NCBI GenBank assembly: GCA_017456145.1
Contig: JAFTJZ010000021.1
Coordinates: forward strand, 1 to 43,075
Origin: Clostridia bacterium
GTDB lineage: Bacteria; Bacillota; Clostridia; Oscillospirales; CAG-272
DNA length: 43,075 nt
Direction: 5' to 3'
The notes beneath the pieces were generated by a model, which saw only the letters and a program-made list of their open reading frames with translations, made no database searches and was not told the origin of the DNA. A program made the translations under genes and the position numbers. Of the stretch, positions 1 through 8,316 are shown piece by piece; positions within the stretch are counted from its first letter, which is position 1, and each line of letters opens with the position of its first letter.

Positions 1-230
1 GTGTGGCTACGCGATGTATGCACATACTTAATAGCCACACCGAGGCACAGCGGATTAAAGCGCTCTGCGGTGGGATTTTGCGACAGCGAAATCCCGTGTG
101 GCTACGCGATGTATGCACATACTTAATAGCCACACCGAGGCACAGCGGATTAAAGCGCTCTGCGGTGGGATTTTGCGACAGCGAAATCCCGTGTGGCTAC
201 GCATTGTTCGCACTTATGGTATAGCCACAC
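1..230. repeat. 95-bp tandem repeat with nested palindromes
   Basis: Two full identical 95-bp units (1-95, 96-190) are followed by a partial, diverged third (191-230), and the array probably extends left of the window. Each unit opens with arms GTGTGGCTA and TAGCCACAC separated by 22 nt. In the full units these 22 nt contain a smaller hairpin, GTATG-CA-CATAC. A second hairpin, GGGATTT-10 nt-AAATCCC, closes the unit. In the third unit the loop sequence has changed, but the 9-bp arms and the 22-nt spacing are kept, so the structure seems to be what is conserved. There are no CRISPR-like unique spacers and I find no convincing coding potential. Confidence 0.85.
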
Positions 231-361
231 ATATTATACCATATGCGCCACATCTTGTCAAGAGATTTTGAAAAACAATTATGACAATTATTTTTCGTAG
301 CGCAGTATTTCTTCGGGGGATTTTGCTCATCTCATTGACAAACAGAGGAAAGCTTGGTAAA

Positions 362-605
362 ATGGTGAGCGCCATTTTGGAGGATCTGATCAGTCAGGCG
401 ATCAACGCTGAAGATCCGCCCGCCTTTACCGATGGGGCGGTGTTCCATCTTGTCACCGCGCACCTGCAGCACATACCGCCGCATGAAGGATGCATACGAT
501 ATTTTGCTCGTACCCAAGTATGATGAATACCGAACGCAGTATTACCGTCAGGGCAACTCTTATCACGATTCCGGGCTTGCTGTTTTCCATGCGACGAGAG
601 AGGTT
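362..605 (+). pseudogene. Remnant of a solute-binding lipoprotein gene, frameshifted
   Basis: Translated pieces match the C-terminal half of the intact lipoprotein just downstream (733-2247). In one frame from 362 an ILED stretch and an E-x-P-x-F-x-x-x-A-x-F stretch align with residues around 315-345 of that protein. From about 440 the match continues in another frame through CSTYRRMKDAY and then the KYDEY..QYY....SYHDS..AVF pattern, ending near 600. The start, signal peptide and N-terminal half are missing. It appears to be a decayed paralogue left by gene duplication. The remaining sequence from 231 to 649 holds nothing else I can support. Confidence 0.75.
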
Positions 606-649
606 GAAAAGGTCGGTGCGGCGCGGTGCTTTTTTTTGAACGGATGCTC

Positions 650-678
650 TTGACAAAAGCTGTATCTTTTGATATAAT
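650..678 (+). promoter_or_regulatory. Consensus sigma-A-type promoter of the lipoprotein at 733
   Basis: TTGACA (650-655), a 17-bp spacer and TATAAT (673-678) form a perfect vegetative promoter. It lies 54 bp upstream of the start codon and is followed by the ribosome binding site AGGAGA at 721. Confidence 0.85.
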
Positions 679-732
679 ATAGGAGCATAATTAAAATCGG
701 GGTGGTGTGCCCCGAGAAAGAGGAGAAACGAT

Positions 733-2247
733 ATGAAACAAACGCTCACACGTGTGCTGCTTTTGATTCTCGCCTTTGTGATGTGCTTTAGCCTGTATGC
801 TTGCGCGGATACCAAGGACGACGATCAAGAGGGTACGCAGAACCCTGACCCCGAGAATGTTACCCCCGATGAGGATCCCGAGGAGCCCCAGGTCCTGCCC
901 GACGTTGAGATCAAGGATTACGACTATACGCTCAACGTGATGCACTGGATGGTCGGCGAGGACCCCGAGGGCTGGTGCCCTTGGAATGAGATCGCTCCCG
1001 CGGAAGGAGTGACCGGCCCGATCGGTGACCTGATTGAGGATAAGATTTATGACCGTACCGGCTGGCTGGAGGAGAATTACGGTATCACCATTACCAACAC
1101 CTATCAGAGCCACGCCAACATCCCCACTACGGTAGCAAACCTGCTGTCCTCGGGCAGCGACGAGTATCAGATGCTGATTGAATTCGGCTACGATGCACAG
1201 CGCGTGATGGGTAAGAACTACTTCTTGGATCTTGCCGTTATGCCCAATCTTGATTTTGATAAGCCTTGGTGGGTCAAGGAGTCCCTTGAACAGCTGGCGA
1301 TCGGCGAATTTATTGAGTTTGCTGCGTCCGATATGCTGATCCTTGACAAGGGCGCTACGACCATGATGTTCTACAACATTCCCATGGCAGATGATCTCTC
1401 GCTGAGCAATTTGTATGAGCTGGTCGATGACGGCTCTTGGACCATCGAGGAGATGGCTGCTTGCGCAGAGCTGGCTTACCGCGATGACGGTAACGACGTG
1501 CGCGATGAGTTTGACACCTTCGGTATTTCCGGTGGTGACGACCCCGTTTTGAATCTGTACGTCGGTGCGGGTATGAAGTTCATTGACCGCGATGCGGAGG
1601 GTGACTATTACTACAGCTACGGCAGCGATGAGATGACGCTGGAGGTTATGACGACCATTCTGGAGGATGTCATGTATCAGGACTTCTTCTGGAACAGTTG
1701 GTTGACTCGTAACGAGGTGACCGAAAACCAGCCTTCCTTCAAGAAGGATCAGGCCCTGTTCAGTTTCTCTATGGCAAAGTCCTGCAACTCCTACCGTGAT
1801 ATGGAGTCTGCTTACGGTATTTTGCCGATTCCGAAGTATGACGAGTACCAGGATCAGTATTACAGCCAGGTACACAGCTACCACGATTCCCTGATGGCAG
1901 TGTTCAGCACTGCAGGCAGTGGAGATGATAGTGCGATCGATGCGATCGGTGCTGCCATTGAGGTTCTGAGCTATTATTCCTACTATAACATCTATCCTCA
2001 GTTCTATGAGGTTGTCATTCAGGGTAGAGGAACCCGCGACGAGGAGTCCCGTCAGATGCTGAATTTGATCTTCTCCACCCGTACATACGACCTGGGTCTG
2101 GTGTACGATCCCAATGGTTTCTCCGATAAGGTTCTGCGCTATACCGCAAATGGTGACACCAACCTGTCTTCCTTTGTTGCAACGTGGCAGGATCAGCTTG
2201 ATGTCGCAATGGATGACCTGAACGATCTGGCAAGCACTTACTGGTAA
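733..2247 (+). CDS. Extracellular solute-binding lipoprotein (ABC-type), orphan
   Basis: A 504-residue exported lipoprotein. The signal peptide has a Lys/Arg start, a Leu/Val-rich core and the lipobox LYAC with Cys23 as the likely lipidated residue. An acidic, Pro-rich linker of about 40 residues follows, as usual for surface-tethered substrate-binding proteins. The long mature domain, rich in aromatic and acidic residues (WWVKE, GILPIPKYDEY), resembles the sugar-type extracellular solute-binding proteins of gut Clostridia. It has its own promoter (650-678), AGGAGA upstream of the ATG, and a strong terminator after it, so it is monocistronic. No permease or ATPase genes are nearby, so the transporter must be encoded elsewhere or the protein acts alone. 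It is a distant paralogue of the proteins at 8317 and 10056 (shared MP.P.YDEYQ..Y...V and RDEES patterns). The ligand cannot be read from the sequence. Confidence 0.85.
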   Translation: MKQTLTRVLLLILAFVMCFSLYACADTKDDDQEGTQNPDPENVTPDEDPEEPQVLPDVEIKDYDYTLNVMHWMVGEDPEGWCPWNEIAPAEGVTGPIGDLIEDKIYDRTGWLEENYGITITNTYQSHANIPTTVANLLSSGSDEYQMLIEFGYDAQRVMGKNYFLDLAVMPNLDFDKPWWVKESLEQLAIGEFIEFAASDMLILDKGATTMMFYNIPMADDLSLSNLYELVDDGSWTIEEMAACAELAYRDDGNDVRDEFDTFGISGGDDPVLNLYVGAGMKFIDRDAEGDYYYSYGSDEMTLEVMTTILEDVMYQDFFWNSWLTRNEVTENQPSFKKDQALFSFSMAKSCNSYRDMESAYGILPIPKYDEYQDQYYSQVHSYHDSLMAVFSTAGSGDDSAIDAIGAAIEVLSYYSYYNIYPQFYEVVIQGRGTRDEESRQMLNLIFSTRTYDLGLVYDPNGFSDKVLRYTANGDTNLSSFVATWQDQLDVAMDDLNDLASTYW

Positions 2248-2293
2248 TGCACCATAACGGCATTGTGGGAGTCACAACGCCGAAAATAAGCAA

Positions 2294-2345
2294 ACAGGGT
2301 GAGTCAAATGCAAAAATGCATTTGAAACTCACCCTGTCTTTTTTT
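2294..2345. terminator. Bidirectional rho-independent terminator
   Basis: ACAGGGTGAGT and a matching ACTCACCCTGT arm (ending at 2337) enclose a further ATGCA-TGCAT helix. A T-run follows on the plus strand. The element separates two convergent genes ending at 2247 (+) and 2365 (-). Confidence 0.85.
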
Positions 2346-2364
2346 CTTCTTTTGGCACAGCTTT

Positions 2365-3132
2365 TTACTTGGGGTTGCGCAATGTGACCGTCGGTAGGAT
2401 TCGCAGCCCGTGGCGGGCACAGAACTGTTCGGCACGCGCGATGACTTCGGGGTTGGCAACGGCGTGCAGACGGTGCGCGTCGCAGCCGAGGACGACGGGA
2501 TTCCCCTCCCGCGCGGCGATGCGGAAGAATTTATCACAGGGATAGTGGCGGCCGTCCTCAATGCCGAGCAGATTGACCTCCAGAGGAATTTCCATGGCAA
2601 GACAAGCGCGGCAAAGGCGGGTCATCTCCCGCTCGTAGATCTCGTCGTCTCCCGTGAAGTGAAGTAGGTCAGGGTGGGCAAGGTAGGTAAATTTCCCCGT
2701 TTGCAGGCCTGCAATGACCTGATCGACATAGCGTATCAGGCGTCGGGGGGCATCGTCGGGAGTGCCCGAATAGTATCCCTCCTCGTTGCCGGTAAAGTGC
2801 TGCCCCATGATCAGATAATCGTAATGATACGGCGCGAGCATATGCAGCATATCGTCGAACAGGGCGGGATAATATTCAGCCTCAAAGCCCAAAAGGATGC
2901 GGATGCGATCGGCATATTTGTCACGCAGGCGCTCAACGGTGCGGACGTAATCCTCCAGCTCCTCCAAGCGGACGCGAAACCCCGATTGATGTCCGTCGGG
3001 AAAGGGCATGGGAACATGGTCGGAAAAGCCGAGGATCTCAAGGCCGTTTTCGATGGCGCGCAGGACATAATCTTCTTCGCTGCCACTGGCGTGGTGGCAA
3101 CGTGTGGTGTGAGTGTGATAATTAGCGATCAT
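2365..3132 (-). CDS. Histidinol-phosphatase of the PHP family (HisK/HisJ type)
   Basis: A 255-residue metal-dependent phosphatase predicted to dephosphorylate histidinol phosphate, the penultimate stage of histidine synthesis. PHP-superfamily metal ligands are visible: YHTHTTRCHHASG near the N-terminus, GFSDH around residue 37, GFEAEY around 82, a GQH motif near 111, AHPDL around 151 and GCDAH near the end. Length matches PHP histidinol phosphatases. The start follows AAGGAAC. It lies 51 bp downstream of the coiled-coil gene on the same strand and probably shares its transcript. No other his genes are in view, so the substrate rests on family resemblance, and a related phosphoesterase role is possible. 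Confidence 0.8.
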   Translation of the reverse strand: MIANYHTHTTRCHHASGSEEDYVLRAIENGLEILGFSDHVPMPFPDGHQSGFRVRLEELEDYVRTVERLRDKYADRIRILLGFEAEYYPALFDDMLHMLAPYHYDYLIMGQHFTGNEEGYYSGTPDDAPRRLIRYVDQVIAGLQTGKFTYLAHPDLLHFTGDDEIYEREMTRLCRACLAMEIPLEVNLLGIEDGRHYPCDKFFRIAAREGNPVVLGCDAHRLHAVANPEVIARAEQFCARHGLRILPTVTLRNPK

Positions 3133-3183
3133 GAAGATGTTCCTTCTTTCTGTGCTCTTGGTTTGTATTCCGTATATCGTGTA

Positions 3184-4329
3184 TTATTTCTTTTGTTTCT
3201 TTTGCATGGCGGCAAGATGAGCACGCAGGGTGGCAAGGTCGCTTTGCGATTCGATCTGCTCCAGCCGATGCTGCGTTTCTTCGATGGCGGCGCGCAGCTC
3301 CTTTTTGCGGCGAAAGGCGGTCACGGGAGCCCGGGACAGCTCCTTTTGAAGTGCGCTCAGGCGAGCCTGCAGCGGAGAGGTGATCGTCTGGAGCCTTTCT
3401 CGCTCGTCTTCGATCTTCAATTCCAGTGCCGAGATGGAGATGTCACGCAGGGCAGCGTCGATCTCTCGTTTGCGCGTTCGGCCAAACCACCCAAGACCGC
3501 CGCGCTCATATTCCAGTGCGGCTTTTTTATCTGCCAGCTGCGCCTCGTAGTCGCAGCGAGCGATGACCTGCTCCAGACATTGCATACAGGTGTGCGTCTC
3601 GGGGAGCAGACAATCTGCAGCGTCGGTGTCGGCGTAATGCGCGCGGTAATAGGAAAGAGCGTGAATATAGTCCGACAGATGGGCGCGTACGGCAGCGCGG
3701 CACTGCTCCTCGGCTTGTCGGCGTTCGGTATCTTCCCGGGCACGGCAAAGCTCGACAAAGGGAACCAGAAGATCCATCTGCCGCAGCCGTACCTTGCCGC
3801 TTTGCTCATCGGTATAGGTGTGGCTGACGCGGAACAGCTGCCGGAAGGCGGCGTCCTCGGTCAGGTGATGCTCGGTATGCTGCGACGATGATGGCGCAGG
3901 AGGCGGCGCGGTTACCGATTCGGCTTGCTGCGCGGTCGGGACGGATGACGGAACAGAGGGCTCCTCGACAGAGGACAGCTCCGCTTTTTTATGTTGCGTG
4001 GTGGGAAGATTTTGCGAGAGCGCACGGTCGATCAACGCAAAGGCCGCCGCGAGCAGCTCGTCATCACAATCGATGCCGCCGAACCAGCGATGGTAGGTCT
4101 CGTCATCGGCGCGGTGATATACACGGGACAGCTGGCGGTAGGCGGCGGGACAGGCGCACAGCGTGCTCCATGCGATCCGCTTGAGTGAGGCGGTGTCGTC
4201 AAAGGGAGCGGAATCCTCGCCCGCGTCCGTGTCGGCGCGCAGGGCGTCCGCCAGACGCAAAAAGGGTACGAGATATTTGGATACCTCGGTGCGATTCCAT
4301 GTGGTGGGGGGAGAATTGCGTTGCTCCAT
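3184..4329 (-). CDS. Unknown protein with C-terminal coiled coil
   Basis: I do not recognise this 381-residue protein. It has no signal peptide or membrane segment. The N-terminal ~105 residues look globular (WNRTEVSKYLVPFLRLADAL, a YHRWFGG patch). A Ser/Pro/Ala-rich linker spans roughly 110-155. A middle helical region follows, including a CMQC pair around residue 255. The last ~100 residues are strongly charged heptad-like helices (KKELRAAIEETQHRLEQIES) typical of a coiled coil. ATG at 4329 follows AAAGGAG with good spacing. It heads a likely two-gene transcript with the PHP phosphatase, from the promoter at 4397-4425. Function is unknown. A scaffolding or structural role is only a guess. 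Confidence 0.7.
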   Translation of the reverse strand: MEQRNSPPTTWNRTEVSKYLVPFLRLADALRADTDAGEDSAPFDDTASLKRIAWSTLCACPAAYRQLSRVYHRADDETYHRWFGGIDCDDELLAAAFALIDRALSQNLPTTQHKKAELSSVEEPSVPSSVPTAQQAESVTAPPPAPSSSQHTEHHLTEDAAFRQLFRVSHTYTDEQSGKVRLRQMDLLVPFVELCRAREDTERRQAEEQCRAAVRAHLSDYIHALSYYRAHYADTDAADCLLPETHTCMQCLEQVIARCDYEAQLADKKAALEYERGGLGWFGRTRKREIDAALRDISISALELKIEDERERLQTITSPLQARLSALQKELSRAPVTAFRRKKELRAAIEETQHRLEQIESQSDLATLRAHLAAMQKKQKK

Positions 4330-4396
4330 CGTGACGCTCCTTTCTGTCGGCGATCATCGGCTCGTCGTACGGTCGCCACCTATCATTATAATTTAT

Positions 4397-4425
4397 ATTA
4401 TATCATAAAATTGCGGTCTTTGCAA
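4397..4425 (-). promoter_or_regulatory. Minus-strand promoter of the 4329-2365 gene pair
   Basis: Read on the minus strand: TTGCAA (4425-4420), 17 bp, TATAAT (4402-4397). It lies about 70 bp before the start at 4329. The 4330-4662 gap holds this promoter and the divergent one at 4476, and I see nothing else in it. Confidence 0.65.
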
Positions 4426-4475
4426 GTGCGGGGCGATGATTTTTGAAAAAAGTGCGTACGTATCGCATCTCCCAC

Positions 4476-4504
4476 TTGACAAAAGCGCGAATTGGATGTA
4501 TGAT
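4476..4504 (+). promoter_or_regulatory. Promoter of the HtrA-like lipoprotein
   Basis: TTGACA (4476-4481), 17 bp, TATGAT (4499-4504). It gives an unusually long leader of about 150 nt before the start codon at 4663. I could not identify a known riboswitch or a clear leader terminator in it. Confidence 0.65.
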
Positions 4505-4662
4505 ATTGTATAAGAACACCGCCACCTGTCCATTGCCAAAAAAACAGAAATGTTTTGTCGATATTGCCGTATTCGTCACAATACATTCACGCAGGGCAAG
4601 TATAATGATGACATGGCGGACCAAACGCCATCGATCCAATACATATGGTAAAGGAGATACTT

Positions 4663-6090
4663 ATGAAAAATCAAACCGCAAACAATAAGAGGCGTGCCGC
4701 CGCTTTACTCGCCGCATTGGCGGCGCTGCTTGCACTGACTGTGCTGATGAGCAGCTGTACCGTCAACATCAACGAGGGGCAGGGAAAGAGCGCTTATGAT
4801 ATTGCCGTGGAAAATGGCTTTGAGGGCAGCGAGAGCGAATGGCTGGAGAGCCTGAAGGGCGAGGACGGTGCCGACGGAAAGGACGGCATGGACGGCAAAG
4901 ACGGAAAGGACGGCGTGGATGGCGCTGACGGAGCGGACGGTAAGGATGGCTCGGACGGCGACGATTTTACGACCGCAGGAGATACCTACCATACCACCAT
5001 TGAGGTGGAAGGCGGGGAGGACATCAGCACCGCGGCCTCGCTGGCGCTGCGCAGTACGGTCAGCATCTCCTCGGAACATACGGCACAGATCAGCAGCGGC
5101 GGTATGTGGTGGGGACAGCAGCAGACGCAGGATTATACCTACACCTCGCTCGGCTCCGGCGTCATCTACAAGCTCTCGGGCGGTGATGCTTTTATTATAA
5201 CCAATTATCACGTGGTCTATAGCGCCGACAGCGTTACAGAGGACGGGATCAGCGACAACATCAACGTCTATCTGTACGGTATGAGTGCCGCGGACTACGC
5301 CATTCCCGCGACTTACGTGGGCGGCTCGATGTATTACGATATCGCCGTTTTGCGCGTGGAGGACAGCGACATTCTCAAAAACAGCTACGCCACGGCGGTG
5401 ACACCGGGCAACGCAGATGCACTTGTCGCCGGGCAGAGAGCCATCGCGGTGGGAAATCCCGAGGGTGGCGGGCTTTCGGTGACCAGCGGCATTATCAGCG
5501 TGGTATCCGAATATCTGACCATGACAGCGGCAGACGACGTGTCTGAGGTGACCTATCGCACCATCCGCGTCGATACTCCGATCAACTCGGGCAACTCCGG
5601 CGGTGGTCTGTATAATGCCGCAGGGGAGTTGATCGGTATCGTCAACGCCAAGCTGGTCAGCAGCAGCGTAGAGAATATCGGATTTGCCATTCCGATTTCC
5701 ATTGCCCGCGGTGTTGCGGATAATATCATCGACAATTGCTACGGCACGGAAAATCGCGCGGTATTGCGCGCCATGCTTGGGATCCAGCTGGAGGAAAGGG
5801 ACGTCACGATGACGTACGATGAAGAGACGGGAGCGGTCGGAATTGCAACGACGGTCACCGTTGCCGCTGTGACCGAGGGCTCAATCGCACAGGGGCTGTT
5901 CCTTGAGGGAGATATCCTGCGATCGGTCACGATCCGTGACGTTACCACCGAGGCCAACAGGAGCTATCACGTGATCGATGCCATGCTTTATGCACGCGCA
6001 GGGGATACCGTTTCCCTTGTCGTCGAACGCGACGGAGAGAGACGCACGATCGAAATTGAGATCACACAGGATTGTATTACGGAATATTGA
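4663..6090 (+). CDS. Lipid-anchored HtrA/DegP-like serine protease with collagen-like spacer
   Basis: A 475-residue surface protease. Start ATG 4663 is chosen because AAGGAG (4651-4656) sits 6 nt upstream. An ATG at 4645 lies 5' of that site. The lipobox ends at Cys32. Residues 43-65 form a Y-x-x-A-V-x-x-G-F-x-G-S-x-x-E-W-L-x-S-L-K-G segment seen before bacterial collagen-like stretches, followed by 12 uninterrupted G-x-D triplets (66-101). The trypsin-like domain shows the triad His183 (NYHVV), Asp226 (YDIAVLRV) and Ser312 (SGNSGGG). A C-terminal PDZ-like domain starts around 365 (LGIQLEER, VTEGSIAQG, GD-x-L). HtrA proteases degrade or activate misfolded exported proteins. Lipid anchoring plus a collagen-like stalk is unusual, because most Firmicute HtrAs use an N-terminal membrane helix. 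Confidence 0.88.
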   Translation: MKNQTANNKRRAAALLAALAALLALTVLMSSCTVNINEGQGKSAYDIAVENGFEGSESEWLESLKGEDGADGKDGMDGKDGKDGVDGADGADGKDGSDGDDFTTAGDTYHTTIEVEGGEDISTAASLALRSTVSISSEHTAQISSGGMWWGQQQTQDYTYTSLGSGVIYKLSGGDAFIITNYHVVYSADSVTEDGISDNINVYLYGMSAADYAIPATYVGGSMYYDIAVLRVEDSDILKNSYATAVTPGNADALVAGQRAIAVGNPEGGGLSVTSGIISVVSEYLTMTAADDVSEVTYRTIRVDTPINSGNSGGGLYNAAGELIGIVNAKLVSSSVENIGFAIPISIARGVADNIIDNCYGTENRAVLRAMLGIQLEERDVTMTYDEETGAVGIATTVTVAAVTEGSIAQGLFLEGDILRSVTIRDVTTEANRSYHVIDAMLYARAGDTVSLVVERDGERRTIEIEITQDCITEY

Positions 6091-6111
6091 TTTCTCGGTG
6101 AAATGTTTATT

Positions 6112-6150
6112 GCCGCCCGAAGATGCAAAATGCGTCTTCGGGCGGCTATT
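6112..6150 (+). terminator. Terminator after the protease gene
   Basis: Perfect 12-bp arms GCCGCCCGAAGA (6112-6123) and TCTTCGGGCGGC (6135-6146), which continue pairing inward, followed by a short T-rich stretch. Confidence 0.75.
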
Positions 6151-6248
6151 GTTCATGGTGTGTTCATATTTAGATGCAAACAAAGTCCTAAAACGGAATT
6201 ATCAAGAAAAATAATTAAAATAAAATTTCTGAATTTGGAAATTTGCTA

Positions 6249-6277
6249 TTGACAAATGGAGAGAAATAGGATATAAT
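6249..6277 (+). promoter_or_regulatory. recA promoter
   Basis: TTGACA (6249-6254), 17 bp, TATAAT (6272-6277), about 65 bp before the recA start. I looked for a GAAC-N4-GTTC type SOS box and did not find one overlapping it. Confidence 0.85.
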
Positions 6278-6342
6278 AGATGCGGAAGGTCACGCGGGCG
6301 TGTGCGTGACAATGCTTGTGATAGGATGAAAGGAAATGTATC

Positions 6343-7485
6343 ATGAAAAGTGCAACCAAAAAATCGGCTAATACGGGGGCGGTCAGCGTCCTCTCGGATA
6401 AGGAAGAGCGCGCAAAGGCGATCAAGACGGCAATGGCGCAGATCGAGCGTGAGTTTGGCGCGGGATCGATCATGAAATTGGGAGAGAACGCCAATATGGA
6501 GGTGCAGCACATCTCCACAGGCTCGCTGGGGCTGGACCTTGCATTGGGGATCGGTGGTGTCCCGCGCGGACGCATCGTCGAAATCTACGGCCCCGAATCC
6601 TCAGGTAAAACGACGGTGGCGCTGCATATCGTTGCCGAGGCACAGAAAATGGGCGGTGAGGCTGCCTTTATCGACGTGGAGCACGCGCTTGACCCTACGT
6701 ACGCCAAGGCGTTAGGGGTCGACATTGACTCCTTGCTGGTCTCTCAGCCCGATTGCGGTGAGGACGCGCTGGAGATCACCGAGGCTCTTTGTCGCACAGG
6801 CGCGATCGATGTGGTGATCGTGGACTCGGTGGCGGCGCTGACCCCAAGACAGGAGATCGAAGGGGATATGGGAGCGGCGACCGTGGGTGTGCAGGCGCGT
6901 CTGATGTCGCAGGCCATGAGAAAGCTGGCTGCCGTTGTTTCCAAGTCACACGCGACGGTCGTCTTTATCAACCAGCTGCGTGAGAAGGTCGGTGTTATGT
7001 ACGGAAACCCTGAGACCACGCCCGGCGGTCGCGCACTCAAGTTTTATGCCTCCGTTCGTCTGGACGTGCGTAAGCTGGAGCAGCTCAAGGAGGGAGATAC
7101 TCCATATGGAAACCGCGTACGCGCCAAGGTAGTCAAAAACAAGCTGGCTCCTCCCTTCCGCTTTGCCGAGTTTGATCTGATCTTCGGTCGCGGCATCTCG
7201 CAGGAGAGCGAGGTGTTTGATCTCGCCGTGCGTCTGGAGCTGGTGCAAAAGAGCGGTTCTTGGTTCTCATATCGTGGTGAGAGGCTGGCGCAGGGCAGAG
7301 AAAACTGCCGCAAGCTGCTGCAATCCAACCCCGAGCTGATGAAGGATCTCAAGGATCAGATCACGGCACTCAGCCAGAAGACGCCTACGCTGATGTCTTG
7401 CGATGAGGAAGGCGGCGCAGGTGAGGAGGACGGTGACGACGAATTTGCCATCGACCTGCTTGACGGCGACGGTGATCTCGGCTGA
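6343..7485 (+). CDS. recA: Recombinase RecA
   Basis: A 380-residue RecA, the strand-exchange ATPase of homologous recombination and the co-protease that triggers self-cleavage of S24 repressors. Visible motifs: Walker [10 protein letters not shown] (83-91), a VIVDSVAAL Walker B strand, the [12 protein letters not shown] loop L1 region, [20 protein letters not shown] (L2 area) and [15 protein letters not shown]. An acidic tail ([13 protein letters not shown]) ends the protein, as in other RecAs. The ribosome binding site is AAAGGAA. The stop codon overlaps the start of recX, giving a recA-recX operon. Confidence 0.97.
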   Translation: MKSATKKSANTGAVSVLSDKEERAKAIKTAMAQIEREFGAGSIMKLGENANMEVQHISTGSLGLDLALGIGGVPRGRIVEIYGPESSGKTTVALHIVAEAQKMGGEAAFIDVEHALDPTYAKALGVDIDSLLVSQPDCGEDALEITEALCRTGAIDVVIVDSVAALTPRQEIEGDMGAATVGVQARLMSQAMRKLAAVVSKSHATVVFINQLREKVGVMYGNPETTPGGRALKFYASVRLDVRKLEQLKEGDTPYGNRVRAKVVKNKLAPPFRFAEFDLIFGRGISQESEVFDLAVRLELVQKSGSWFSYRGERLAQGRENCRKLLQSNPELMKDLKDQITALSQKTPTLMSCDEEGGAGEEDGDDEFAIDLLDGDGDLG

Positions 7486-8186
7486 TGCTGTGTGATGCTG
7501 CGATGAACGACGAAAAAGCAACGCGATATCGCGTGGTCTCCCTGCGCGCAAGCGAGGACGGGGAACGTATTTATCTTCGTGTCAAGGGGGAGGCGTCGAG
7601 CGGAGATGCGCAGGCGCAAACGTATACCCTGCGTGTGGAGGAATATGCCGCGCTGCACCTCAAGCTGACAGCGCGCAGCCTGCTGACGCAGGAGGAGGTG
7701 GAGCGGATCGGTGAGGCGGCTGTGGCATCGGGTGCCTACAGTCGGGGCTTGCACATTTTGGGTTACGGAGCAAATTCCGCCAGAACCCTGCACCATAAGC
7801 TGACCGAAAAAGGCTTTGATCCCGAGGTGGCGACGCGGGCGGTCGAGGCACTCTCGGAGAAGGGATATCTGCGCGAGGAGCGAGACGCTTGTCGGGTGGC
7901 AAAGCAGATCATGCGGCGCGGCCGCGGCAAGCGGCGGATCCTGCAGGAGCTGCGCGCCCGAGGATACGGCGATGAGGCGCTGCGCGCAGCTGCACAATCG
8001 CTAACGGAGGAGGACTTCGGCGCGTTGTGCGTCGAGGTGTTGCGGCGCAAATCTCCGTGCCCTCCAAGCGAGAGTGATGAGAGAAGGAAAACGGTCGCGT
8101 ACCTTCTTCGATGCGGATTTGAAATGTCGGATATTCGTGCTGCTATGACCGTGGTCTGGTCGGTGCGCGGGGGAAAATGCACCTGA
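7485..8186 (+). CDS. recX: Regulatory protein RecX
   Basis: A 233-residue RecX-type modulator that binds RecA filaments and limits or tunes their activity. Features: a basic N-terminal region, then the three-helix RecX repeats (YSRGLHILGYGANSARTLHHKLTEKGF, GYLREERDACRVAKQIMRRGRGKRRILQELRARGY). It follows recA with a TGATG overlap, suggesting translational coupling. An alternative start is ATG 7503. Neither start has a strong ribosome binding site. The position behind recA and the repeat pattern make the assignment firm. Confidence 0.92.
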   Translation: MLCDAAMNDEKATRYRVVSLRASEDGERIYLRVKGEASSGDAQAQTYTLRVEEYAALHLKLTARSLLTQEEVERIGEAAVASGAYSRGLHILGYGANSARTLHHKLTEKGFDPEVATRAVEALSEKGYLREERDACRVAKQIMRRGRGKRRILQELRARGYGDEALRAAAQSLTEEDFGALCVEVLRRKSPCPPSESDERRKTVAYLLRCGFEMSDIRAAMTVVWSVRGGKCT

Positions 8187-8222
8187 AATTATGTAAAAGT
8201 TGAAAGATTTTGAAAAATACTC

Positions 8223-8251
8223 TTGATTTCTTGGCATATACATGGTATAAT
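8223..8251 (+). promoter_or_regulatory. Promoter of the solute-binding lipoprotein at 8317
   Basis: TTGATT (8223-8228), 17 bp, TATAAT (8246-8251), followed by AAGGAG at 8304-8309. Confidence 0.75.
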
Positions 8252-8316
8252 GTATACAAACCAATATCGGCTCTCGCACGTTTTGCGGTGTGTCGAAAAA
8301 GAAAAGGAGAGATCTT

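Noticed and set aside
1-230. CRISPR array at the window start
   Set aside because: The whole 95-bp unit repeats, with no unique spacers between short repeats, and there are no cas genes.
6230-6342. LexA/SOS box upstream of recA
   Set aside because: No GAAC-N4-GTTC or close variant overlaps the promoter, and the S24 operator sequence is not found there either.
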